Shown: positions 1 to 8,322 of the stretch, in pieces
Layout: every line of letters starts with the position of its first letter
How positions within the stretch are numbered: position 1 is the stretch's first letter
Assembly: GCA_031963045.1 (NCBI GenBank)
Contig: JASSUK010000041.1
Coordinates: 1-15,704, forward strand
Direction of reading: 5' to 3'
DNA length: 15,704 nt
Origin: JASSUD01 sp031963045
GTDB taxonomy: Bacteria; Pseudomonadota; Gammaproteobacteria; Burkholderiales; Burkholderiaceae
Made by a program: the position numbers and the translations under genes
Notes under the pieces: model-generated
Told to the model about the DNA's origin: nothing
Seen by the model: only the letters and a program-made list of their open reading frames with translations
The model's database searches: none

Positions 1-5
1 CAAAA

Positions 6-3000
6 GTGACCTTTAGATATATAGCGGATGCGCGCCACCTTGTCCCTCCATTATCGGGGATGAAAAGTGCTTTGGTCCGAGCACGTACGCCTCAGACACC
101 CGAAGAAGACGCATTGCGGCAGCGCATCGCTGAGGTCTATTTTGAGCGTGCGGAACTCTTGGAGAAATTAGGGAAACCTCACAAAGCGCAGGCGAGTCGC
201 AAAAAAGCGCAAGCTTGGGGCTATGAGAGGGTCAAGTCTGCCTCCATTGCCCGCGCTGTGTCGCTGTCTGTGCTCAGTGCGATGGCTTGGGCTTGGACTC
301 GGACGGCCACGCTAGTCTCAATGCCTTTGCAGCAGCAACTAGTTGCTTCAAGGCCTCTCCAGCGGCTGCCGGTTGCATCGTCTGCCCAGGAAAAAAGCGT
401 GCTGGTGGATTATCTTTTTGAAAAGGCATTGTCGACGCTGGGATCTTTAGAGGTGTCGGATAAACCCAGCCTTTTTCTCATGTATGCACACGACAATCCC
501 GCGCATGGACAGGCCAAGGCCTCTACTTCTAAATATTTAATCGATAAGTTATCTACGATCCGAGTCAATCTGTATTCCGATCAAGCGCCGATGGCACAAC
601 CGTATTCAAGCTCCCCAGAAGATCTGAAAGAGGATGGCAAGCTTGAAGATATCTTAACCAGTCAACTGTGTTTGTTGCCCGACCCGTTGCGAGACGATGT
701 GAAACCGGTCGACAAGGTTGTGGTGTGTTGTTCGGAGGTATTAGGAAACTACCTAAAATGGCCGGACTATCAAAAGTTTTATCATGAACTTCAAGAAGCC
801 TATCGCAAAGATCGAGCAGCCTATCGCCAAGACGGTGCACAACCGGGCACTTCGGCAATACGTCAGGTAGTCAAGGAATTTTCACAAGAGCAAGCCTATA
901 AGGCAGGGTTCCATCATGTGTTGACGGAAATCGCTTTTTTGCAAATCCGAGCAGAGGAGCGGGGAGATCAGCACGGCATTATTCCGGTGTCATTGACCCC
1001 ACATAGCTATGAGCACTGCCTCGCGCATTTTATTCCGGCGACCACGGTGCGCATGGAGGATATTCTCCGATTTGACGAACAAGCCCAAGCGGGACGAGAA
1101 GGGTATCCGAATCAAAGTCGGCACTGGGTGCTGTTTAAGCTGATCGAGCGGTTGTTAGTGGGCAGCGATGAGGCTAAAACATTTCTGAACAAGTTTTGGC
1201 AGGGGTATAGCGATTTTATTTACCGGTTAAAGAATGAACCTTCAACGCTTGGTGAGCTGGAGTTTGCCAAGCTATTAGACGGCATCTTCGACGGTATACG
1301 CGCCGCGCTGCACAGCCAGCTTGCCTTCACCGTGCAGCAACAACACCAACAGCTGCGGGTGCTCCATGCAGACCCCAGGGCCGCGCTGAAGGAACAGTAT
1401 TTCGCTGCCCTCAAGCAAGATAAGGCGTTTGAGGAAACTCGACAGCTATATGTGGAACCACGAGGCAAAACCGGCCTAGATTCACAGCAAGCTTTTCCAC
1501 TCTTATCTACAGTCAAAGTATTTTTACAAAGCGACAAACAAGTGTTGCTACTTACGGGGGATTCCGGGGCCGGTAAATCGACTTTCAATCGCATACTTGA
1601 AAAGCAGCTATGGGAAGAAAGAAAAGAGGCTGATCCCATTCCGCTCTTTATTTCTCTACCCAGTATTGATAAGCCTGAACAAGATTTGATTGGCAAAGCC
1701 CTCAAAAAAAGAGGCTTATCCGAATTACAAATCCAGAAATTAAAAAAAGAAAAACAGAAGTTCATCTTTATTCTAGATGGCTACGATGAAATCCGGCAAA
1801 CGCAAAACCTGTATCTGAGCAATCAAATTAATCAGTCGGATAGCTGGTTAGGACAAATGGTGATCAGTTGTCGTACTGAATATTTAGGGCAGCACTACCA
1901 AAGCCGCTTTCGACCCAATCCGCATTTACAGGAAAAAGATACCTTCTTTGAAGAAGTGGCCATTGAACCTTTTTCAACCGAAGAACGTGATGCGTATCTC
2001 GAGAAATATGTGGCACACCACCCAACAGGGTGGACAGTGCAGCAATATCAAGAAGCGCTGGAACAGCCTCATGTGAAAGACTTAGCCAGCAATCCCTTTT
2101 TACTCCGTGTCACGCTTGACGCATTACCTTACTTGGCCAATGAAGGAGAAGCGCGCACGACCATCCAATTACGGCTGGATCTCTATGACCAGTTTGTTAG
2201 ACAGTGGTTTGAACGCAATGAGCAACGCTTAAGCACGCAGCATTTAACAGAGAGCAAACGAGAGACTTTTAGGGCCTTATCAGAAGATGACTTCGCTGAG
2301 CACGGACTCGAGTTCGTGCAAGATTTAGCGGTGCATCTGTATACCGAAAATGAGGGTAGCCCGATTATCGAGTATTCATTGCGCAAAGACGAAGGAAATT
2401 GGAAAGACGCTTTCTTTGGAGTTAAAGACAAGCAGCAACTGCTGCGAGAAGCCTGGCCGTTGATGCGAAGCGGGAATCAATACCGGTTTATCCATAAGTC
2501 ACTGCTGGAATATTTAGCGGCACGGGCGCTCTTCGATTCATTCGATGCATGCTTAGCACCAAAAACGCTTTCCCGTCGGGGAAGTGATGTGTCTATCTAT
2601 AGTTTTGATCACACACCAGCTTCCGTCCGCCGAACAGGGGCAGTGCTGCTCCCCTTAGTCCCCAAGCATTGGCTTAGTGATCTGAGTGTGGTGCGCTTAT
2701 TGGCTGACCGTGTTCAGCAAGAGCCTGCGTTTAAAGCGCAACTGCTTGCGATTATTGAGCTTTCCAAAACGGATAAAGCAGCGCGTCAGGCAGCAGCCAA
2801 TGCGATCACGATTCTAGTGAGAGCGGGCGTGCAATTTAATGGGGCCGATTTAAACAAAATCCAGATACCCGGGGCGGATTTGAGTTTTGGGGTTTTTGAT
2901 TCTGCGCAGTTGCAAGGGGCGGATTTAAGGAAGGTCAATCTTCGCGCGAGTTGGCTGCGTCAGGCAAATTTGAGCGGCGCACAAATGGCCGGTGTGCGGT

Positions 3001-5204
3001 TTGGCGAATGGCCTTTTCTCCAAGAAGACAGTCCGGTGACAACCTGTGTGTATTCCCCCGATGGTAAAACCTGCGCCGTAGGTCTTCAGAGTGGTTCGAT
3101 TAGTGTGTATGAGACGTCGAGCTGGAAAAAAGTCCACACCTTAAGCGGACATACCGGTGATGTTAGGAGGGTGGTGTATTCGCCCAACGGCCAGCAGATC
3201 GCCTCCGGCAGTGTTAACAGGACCGGCAGTGAGGACCATGCCGTGCGGCTGTGGGACGCGCAAACCGGGCAACTCAGCCACACCTTACGCGGACATACCA
3301 GTTATGTTAATAGCGTGGTGTATTCGCCCAACGGCCAGCAGATTGCCTCCAGCAGTTCAGACCAGACCGTGTGCCTGTGGGATGCGCAAACCGGGCAACT
3401 CAGCCACACCTTAAGCGGACATACCCGTGAGGTTTGGAGCGTGGTGTATTCGCCCAACGGCCAGCAGATTGCCTCCGGTAGTAATGACCATACCGTGCGG
3501 CTGTGGGACGCGCAAACCGGGCAACTCAGCCACACCTTAAGCGGACATACCCGTTCTGTTAATAGCGTGGTGTATTCGCCAAACGGCCAGCAGATTGCCT
3601 CCGGCTGTGAGGACAATACCGTGCGGCTGTGGGACGCGCAAACCGGGCAACTCGGCCATACCTTAAGCGGACATACCGATGATGTTAGGAGCGTGGTGTA
3701 TTCGCCCAACGGCCAGCAGATCGCCTCCAAAAGTAGGGACAAGACCGTGCGCCTGTGGGATGCGCAAACTGGGCAACTCAGCCACAGCTTAAGCGGACAT
3801 ACCGATTATGTTAGTAGCGTGGTGTATTCGCCCAACGGCCAGCAGATCGCCTCCGGCAGTCTTGACGAGACCGTGCGCCTGTGGGACGCACAAACCGGGA
3901 CCCTCAGCCACACCTTAAGCGGACATACCCGTTCTGTTAGTAGCGTGGCGTATTCGCCCAACGGCCAGCAGATCGCCTCCGGCAGTGATGATAAGACCGT
4001 GCGCCTGTGGGACGCGCAAACTGGGCAGCTCAGCTACTTCTTAAGCGGACATAACGGTTTTGTTTGGAGCGTGGTGTATTCACCCAACGGCCAGCAGATC
4101 GCCTCCGGTAGTAATGACCATACCGTGCGCCTGTGGGACGCGCAAACTGGGAAACTCAGCCGCACCTTAAGCGGACATAACGGTTTTGTTTGGAGAGCGG
4201 TGTATTCGCCCAACGGCCAGCAGATTGCCTCCGGCAGTAATGACCATACCGTGCGGCTGTGGGACGCGCAAACCGGTCAACTCAGCCATACCTTAAGCGG
4301 GCATACCGATAATGTTTGGAGTGTGGTGTATTCGCCCAACGGCCAGCAGATCGCCTCCTGCAGTTCAGACCAGACCGTGCGCCTATGGGATGCGCAAACC
4401 GGTCAACTCAGCCACACCTTAAGCGGACATACCCGTTATGTTAATAGTGTGGTGTATTCGCCCAACGGCCAGCAGATTGCCTCCGGTAGTAATGACCATA
4501 CCGTGTGCCTGTGGGACGCGCAAACTGGGCAGCGCAGCTACTTCTTAAGAGGACATAATGGTTTTGTTTTGAGCGTGGTGTATTCACCCAACGGCCAGCA
4601 GATCGCCTCCGGCAGTCTTGACAATACCGTGCGGCTGTGGGACGCGCAAACCGGGAAACTCAGCCACACCTTAAGCGGGCATACCAATTCTGTTAGGAGC
4701 GTGGTGTATTCGCCCAGCGGCCAGCAGATCGCCTCCGGCAGTGATGACCATACCGTGCGCCTGTGGGACGCGCAAACCGGGCAACTCAGCCGCACCTTAA
4801 GCGGACATGCCGATGATGTCAAGAGTGTGGTGTATTCGCCCAACGGCCAGCAGATCGCCTCCGGCAGTGATGACAGGACCGTGCGATTGTGGAATGCCAC
4901 CTCGGGTCAGTGTGATGCGGTGATTCGAGATTTTAACGGGCCAGTTAATAGTCTTGTCTGGAAAGCAACCCCTGATGACAACTATTTGGTGACAGGTTGT
5001 GCGGATAAGTCCGTTCGCCAGTGGCAGGTGATCAAAGAGGGAAAAGAATATAAGGTGGTGCTGTGCTGGAGTTCAACGCATGACGTTCTGACCGTGACAG
5101 ATACCTCAATCGAGGGTGTGCAAGGGTTAAGTCATATCAATGAGCGGCTGCTAAAGCAGCGCGGGGCCGTGGGCGAACTAGAGGCTGACAGAAAATCGAA
5201 TTAG
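6..5204 (+). CDS. TIR-like/NACHT/pentapeptide/WD40 STAND protein (NLR-like), 5' end probably cut
   Basis: This is a signal-transduction NTPase built like an NLR. Residues 1-80 are charged and helical. Residues about 150-335 resemble a TIR/SEFIR fold, with hydrophobic strands LFLMYAHDN (156-164), KVVVCCSE (237-244) and IIPVSL (325-330). The NACHT domain has Walker A GDSGAGKST (518-526) and the Walker B/NACHT box LDGYDE (590-595). The post-NACHT block carries HKSLLEYLAARAL (about 830-842). Pentapeptide repeats (A-D/N-L-x-x type) span about 944-1000. A WD40 array then runs to about 1690: 14 near-identical units plus one degenerate unit on each side. In this family the repeats sense a ligand, NACHT oligomerises and the N-terminal domain is the effector. 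A role in antiphage defence or host interaction is inference. GTG at 6 is the first possible start seen, but the frame is open to the left edge and no ribosome binding site is visible, so the gene probably begins upstream. It converges on the relaxase gene. Confidence 0.9.
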   Translation: MTFRYIADARHLVPPLSGMKSALVRARTPQTPEEDALRQRIAEVYFERAELLEKLGKPHKAQASRKKAQAWGYERVKSASIARAVSLSVLSAMAWAWTRTATLVSMPLQQQLVASRPLQRLPVASSAQEKSVLVDYLFEKALSTLGSLEVSDKPSLFLMYAHDNPAHGQAKASTSKYLIDKLSTIRVNLYSDQAPMAQPYSSSPEDLKEDGKLEDILTSQLCLLPDPLRDDVKPVDKVVVCCSEVLGNYLKWPDYQKFYHELQEAYRKDRAAYRQDGAQPGTSAIRQVVKEFSQEQAYKAGFHHVLTEIAFLQIRAEERGDQHGIIPVSLTPHSYEHCLAHFIPATTVRMEDILRFDEQAQAGREGYPNQSRHWVLFKLIERLLVGSDEAKTFLNKFWQGYSDFIYRLKNEPSTLGELEFAKLLDGIFDGIRAALHSQLAFTVQQQHQQLRVLHADPRAALKEQYFAALKQDKAFEETRQLYVEPRGKTGLDSQQAFPLLSTVKVFLQSDKQVLLLTGDSGAGKSTFNRILEKQLWEERKEADPIPLFISLPSIDKPEQDLIGKALKKRGLSELQIQKLKKEKQKFIFILDGYDEIRQTQNLYLSNQINQSDSWLGQMVISCRTEYLGQHYQSRFRPNPHLQEKDTFFEEVAIEPFSTEERDAYLEKYVAHHPTGWTVQQYQEALEQPHVKDLASNPFLLRVTLDALPYLANEGEARTTIQLRLDLYDQFVRQWFERNEQRLSTQHLTESKRETFRALSEDDFAEHGLEFVQDLAVHLYTENEGSPIIEYSLRKDEGNWKDAFFGVKDKQQLLREAWPLMRSGNQYRFIHKSLLEYLAARALFDSFDACLAPKTLSRRGSDVSIYSFDHTPASVRRTGAVLLPLVPKHWLSDLSVVRLLADRVQQEPAFKAQLLAIIELSKTDKAARQAAANAITILVRAGVQFNGADLNKIQIPGADLSFGVFDSAQLQGADLRKVNLRASWLRQANLSGAQMAGVRFGEWPFLQEDSPVTTCVYSPDGKTCAVGLQSGSISVYETSSWKKVHTLSGHTGDVRRVVYSPNGQQIASGSVNRTGSEDHAVRLWDAQTGQLSHTLRGHTSYVNSVVYSPNGQQIASSSSDQTVCLWDAQTGQLSHTLSGHTREVWSVVYSPNGQQIASGSNDHTVRLWDAQTGQLSHTLSGHTRSVNSVVYSPNGQQIASGCEDNTVRLWDAQTGQLGHTLSGHTDDVRSVVYSPNGQQIASKSRDKTVRLWDAQTGQLSHSLSGHTDYVSSVVYSPNGQQIASGSLDETVRLWDAQTGTLSHTLSGHTRSVSSVAYSPNGQQIASGSDDKTVRLWDAQTGQLSYFLSGHNGFVWSVVYSPNGQQIASGSNDHTVRLWDAQTGKLSRTLSGHNGFVWRAVYSPNGQQIASGSNDHTVRLWDAQTGQLSHTLSGHTDNVWSVVYSPNGQQIASCSSDQTVRLWDAQTGQLSHTLSGHTRYVNSVVYSPNGQQIASGSNDHTVCLWDAQTGQRSYFLRGHNGFVLSVVYSPNGQQIASGSLDNTVRLWDAQTGKLSHTLSGHTNSVRSVVYSPSGQQIASGSDDHTVRLWDAQTGQLSRTLSGHADDVKSVVYSPNGQQIASGSDDRTVRLWNATSGQCDAVIRDFNGPVNSLVWKATPDDNYLVTGCADKSVRQWQVIKEGKEYKVVLCWSSTHDVLTVTDTSIEGVQGLSHINERLLKQRGAVGELEADRKSN
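3147..4928 (+). repeat. 14-unit in-frame WD40-coding tandem repeat, 126-bp period
   Basis: Fourteen units of 42 codons each begin at the Gly-His pair, at 3147, 3291, 3417, 3543, 3669, 3795, 3921, 4047, 4173, 4299, 4425, 4551, 4677 and 4803. The first unit is 144 bp because it carries six extra codons (in the segment around SVNRTGSEDHAV). The core VVYSPNGQQIAS and LWDAQTG is nearly invariant in protein and DNA. Differences gather at unit positions 3, 4, 5, 7, 23, 25 and 39-40. Degenerate WD units flank the array (about 3030-3146 and 4929-5050), giving 16 in all, enough for two beta-propellers. Confidence 0.95.
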
Positions 5205-5338
5205 GTGTAAGTACAAGGAAATGCGAGGAGATGAAGCAAGGCATATTGCATGCGATATTGCGCGCACTCTCTATCAAGCATGCGTTCAAAAAATGGGAAC
5301 TGCTTGAGCATCCTTTTTTGGCAAAGCGCTGGTGGCAC

Positions 5339-5380
5339 TAAAAGCTAACAAAAATCACCCGATAAGCACGTGAGCTTTTA
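5339..5380. terminator. weak inverted repeat between convergent genes, possible bidirectional terminator
   Basis: TAAAAGCT (5339-5346) pairs with AGCTTTTA (5373-5380) across a 26-nt spacer. The pair overlaps the relaxase stop codon and lies where the NACHT gene and the relaxase operon converge. The long loop and lack of a G+C-rich stem make it a weak candidate. The rest of the 173-bp gap shows only two very short open frames (see rejected items). Confidence 0.3.
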
Positions 5381-8227
5381 TCTATAAAATCCCTGTTTTT
5401 TTTGTATGGATGCTCTGCTTTTATCCGCATTCTGGATAGCCTCTATCGTACTGGTTTTATCTTGGGAACCAGAAATGGCTTTTGCGGCCTTTGCCTTGTC
5501 ATTGGTATAGATTTTTAATACATGGCTGGCACGTGTTGCCCCGACATAAAAACTACGTGCACCAAATGCGCCAAAGGCTTTCGCCATTTTCTCACCAGCA
5601 GGCTCTTGCCCTTGCTTATCATCTCGTTCCTTGTCTTTTTTGAAAAAAATATGAAAGATGGCACGCCTTTGTGTGCAGCCTTGCGCGCTATGAATGGTAG
5701 AGGCATATGCATGATCCCAATGTTTGTTTTGCTCTAAATCCATCGAATATAAAGAGGACGTTGCGCCAGGTCCATGCTCAAAGGATACCATCTGATTTTC
5801 TATACTTTTCACACGGGCTACTTCTCCATTTTTAAATGACTCTCCATTGCGCGTGAAACGAATTAGATCCCCTGCGGCTAAACCACGTACCCCAGACTCG
5901 TAGACCTCCACTTTATGATGTTTTTTGGGCATCCAAGTCAGCTTTTCACCATCTGCTTTGCGCAATAGAACAGTCCCTTCTTCTGCCTTAACAGACACCA
6001 CCTGCGCATACTCTCCTTTTTTGGCGTCGATGATTTGATAATCACGGCCAAACCGCACGACATCGCCTGCTTTATAGCATTGTGCTTCCTGGATTTGGGC
6101 GCGTGTCCAACCTTTGGAAACTAAAATGCTGCAGGCTCGATCGCGGTATGCCACTTCCCCTAATTTTTTTAACCCTTCACGTATACCGTCATTAATCTCT
6201 ATCCTATCTTTATTAAATGCAGTAATAACTATCGTGTGCTCTCGCTCTGCACGACCAAGTTTAAGAAAACCTTCCAACACGGCTTCAGTCAGCTCGTCTT
6301 TAATTTCACAGACCATGCCAGCTTTGTCCATATAGGCAAAGGCCCGTGCATTACGATTGAGTTCAATATGGGTTAAAGACTGCCCTTTTTGCAGCTGGTC
6401 ACGGCCAACCACAATATCCACCGCACGCTTTAAAGTAAAAGTCTTTTGCCGACTTATTTCTGTCATATAGGCGGTTTCGATACCGTTTTTCTGCGCAAGC
6501 TCAAATGGTTTACCCGCTTCTATCGCTTGCAATTGGAGCACATCGCCAACAAAGATTACTCTTGCCCCCGCAGTTTTCGCACACGCACCAATTTTTGCCG
6601 CTTGCTCTTCGGATAGAAAAGAGCTTTCATCAACAATCCATAACTCACTCTTTCGCGCAAAGTCTGGTGCATAACGCTTGGCAAAGGCGATATCCTTTTG
6701 CAGCCGTTCCTCATTGATTAAGAACATAGAAACGGTATCCGCCTGAATCTTCGTCGAAAGCATTAATGTTTTACTCGCGGCTCCCGTTGGAGCCATGCCG
6801 CGCACGGTATAACTTTGCTCGACAGCAATCTCTCGCAGTGCCTTTAACATCGTGGTCTTGCCCGTACCGGCTAAACCCTGAATAGCGATATACCGATCTT
6901 GGGTTGAAAGCGCGTGGCTTATCGCTTCTTTCTGTCCCTGTGTATACGCAAAACCTTGTTGCCGTTCAGCCAACCCAATGCGTTTAGCTACCGATTCAGG
7001 CGTCATAATCTGCGCCATTTGCCCTTTTTGCGCACGTATTTGATCGAGTGTGCGCCTTTCACTATGAAGCATGCGCCTGGTTGTATATTCTTTATTAGGT
7101 AATTTGACCAACTCTCGTACTGCCTCTAGATGCACAAACACCTTTTCTATTTCAGAAAAAAAGACTTGGCCTACGCCATATTGAATCGCCGTTGTCAGTA
7201 AATCGTTTTTAGAAAATACGGCTTCGCGTTCGCTGAAATGTTTGATAGAAAACTCCATCGCTTTCAGTCCCATTAAAGGACGATGATCGGCTGAGGTAGT
7301 CTCTTTTTGATGTGAGGTGACTTTATCTTGGATGGCTTTAAAATCAATTCCCACGCTATGAGCACGTTCTTTCCAAGAATCAATCAATTCAATGTGATTG
7401 ACTTGTTTTTTATGGGCGCGGGTCTTAAGGGTGGCTTCTTCTTTTTGTCTGGCCGTGGCTTCGTCAATAGAAATGCCTTTTGCTGCTAACGCGGCGGTAA
7501 TGTCTGCGCGTCTTTGAGAGAAATGCGCCAGTTGCTCAGGCGTGAACCCTGCAATTTCAAAATTACCTCGCTCATCGGTACGCTCAAGCGTATAGCCTAG
7601 CGCTTTCAATCGATGAGCCAGTGCTGAGGTATACATCGCACCAATTAATTTCTGCGAGTCATAAATCTCATCATTAACTAATGAACGCAATTGTCCATCC
7701 TCGCGTAAAGTCGCGTTCATGACCACCGCATGGGTGTGTGTTTGGGGATCTAAATCTCGGCTGGTGTTATGACGAAACAGGCTCACTACCAAATTATCGG
7801 TCTGTATCGATTCCGTTTTTCCGCCTTGGGTTTGACGGGTATAAATGAGGTTCTTTTCGATATACGTAAGCACTTCTTTAACGGCCACTTCATGGGCTTC
7901 TCTCACCTCATGCTGCCCGTACACTTCTGCCAAAAGCGACACACTCTTAGGCGCAGAAAAGGTGATATCGATGCCTGGCCGATGTTCACGCTCTTTCTCG
8001 CCAGTTGCTTTATTTTTGAACCATTTCCCGAGCGTTTGCCCTTCTATCTTGCCGCTCAGTAGATTAAGAAATGCTTTTTGTTCGATTTGCCCGACTAAAC
8101 CAAAGTGCGCAGCACCTTTGCCAAGCCAAGCTGAATGTTCTAGCCCCTCGTTTTTCGTGTAGTAATTGTCTTTCGAGAAATAATGTAGCGCCTGTCCTGG
8201 ACTACCTACATTGTTAAGGCTAATCAT
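5378..8227 (-). CDS. traI: MobF conjugative relaxase-helicase, TraI/TrwC type
   Basis: This protein nicks one strand at oriT, stays bound to the 5' end through a tyrosine and unwinds the plasmid 5'->3' for transfer. The N-terminal TrwC relaxase domain has tyrosines Y16, Y22 and Y23 and the metal-binding histidines H153, H164 and H166 (in HTHAVVMN). Their 11- and 2-residue spacing matches the TrwC triad. The C-terminal half is a RecD/TraI superfamily 1 helicase: Walker A GLAGTGKTT (451-459), Walker B IVDES (531-535), GDVLQLQAIEAG (561-572), YASTIHSAQG (841-850) and FYVGATRAS (893-901). At 949 residues it is the size of TrwC and lacks the long C-terminal part of F TraI. It lies 95 bp downstream of the coupling-protein gene on the same strand, probably cotranscribed. 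Upstream of ATG there is only a weak GAGATAAAAAG. The trwC name would suit equally well. Confidence 0.95.
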   Translation of the reverse strand: MISLNNVGSPGQALHYFSKDNYYTKNEGLEHSAWLGKGAAHFGLVGQIEQKAFLNLLSGKIEGQTLGKWFKNKATGEKEREHRPGIDITFSAPKSVSLLAEVYGQHEVREAHEVAVKEVLTYIEKNLIYTRQTQGGKTESIQTDNLVVSLFRHNTSRDLDPQTHTHAVVMNATLREDGQLRSLVNDEIYDSQKLIGAMYTSALAHRLKALGYTLERTDERGNFEIAGFTPEQLAHFSQRRADITAALAAKGISIDEATARQKEEATLKTRAHKKQVNHIELIDSWKERAHSVGIDFKAIQDKVTSHQKETTSADHRPLMGLKAMEFSIKHFSEREAVFSKNDLLTTAIQYGVGQVFFSEIEKVFVHLEAVRELVKLPNKEYTTRRMLHSERRTLDQIRAQKGQMAQIMTPESVAKRIGLAERQQGFAYTQGQKEAISHALSTQDRYIAIQGLAGTGKTTMLKALREIAVEQSYTVRGMAPTGAASKTLMLSTKIQADTVSMFLINEERLQKDIAFAKRYAPDFARKSELWIVDESSFLSEEQAAKIGACAKTAGARVIFVGDVLQLQAIEAGKPFELAQKNGIETAYMTEISRQKTFTLKRAVDIVVGRDQLQKGQSLTHIELNRNARAFAYMDKAGMVCEIKDELTEAVLEGFLKLGRAEREHTIVITAFNKDRIEINDGIREGLKKLGEVAYRDRACSILVSKGWTRAQIQEAQCYKAGDVVRFGRDYQIIDAKKGEYAQVVSVKAEEGTVLLRKADGEKLTWMPKKHHKVEVYESGVRGLAAGDLIRFTRNGESFKNGEVARVKSIENQMVSFEHGPGATSSLYSMDLEQNKHWDHAYASTIHSAQGCTQRRAIFHIFFKKDKERDDKQGQEPAGEKMAKAFGAFGARSFYVGATRASHVLKIYTNDKAKAAKAISGSQDKTSTIEAIQNADKSRASIQKKQGFYR

Positions 8228-8271
8228 CTTTTTATCTCACAGGCTAATACCTCATCGCCTTCATTTTTATG

Positions 8272-8296
8272 ATTCACCACGCACCGCGTGGTGAAT
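8272..8296. promoter_or_regulatory. perfect 11-bp-arm hairpin between coupling protein and relaxase genes
   Basis: ATTCACCACGC (8272-8282) and GCGTGGTGAAT (8286-8296) are exact reverse complements separated by ACC. The hairpin lies in the only gap between the two transfer genes. On the minus strand no U-tract follows, so it is unlikely to be a plain terminator. An operator, an RNA-stability element or a protein site would fit better. One arm contains GCGTGGTG, which also occurs at the candidate nic site. Confidence 0.75.
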
Positions 8297-8322
8297 TGGC
8301 TTTTGTGTTGGTACTGCAAGTT

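Noticed and set aside
1220..2431. Minus-strand open frames opposite the NACHT domain (1220-1765 and 2183-2431)
   Set aside because: Cysteine- and serine-rich shadow translations of a well-supported coding strand with clear NACHT motifs.
3302..4900. Long minus-strand and alternate-frame open frames opposite the WD40 array (for example 3302-3742 and 4538-4900)
   Set aside because: They are periodic because the 126-bp unit is a multiple of three, so one open unit makes all copies open. Their translation is a repetitive shadow and no independent ribosome binding site was seen.
3147..4928. CRISPR array or minisatellite reading of the periodic repeats
   Set aside because: The repeats are contiguous, in frame and encode WD40 units. 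There are no unique spacers between short repeats.
5221..5341. Two very short plus-strand frames (ATG at 5221, 28 codons; ATG at 5231, 36 codons) after the NACHT gene
   Set aside because: They overlap in different frames, are tiny, and their purine-rich upstream sequences are too close to the ATGs for a normal ribosome binding site. No recognisable protein features.
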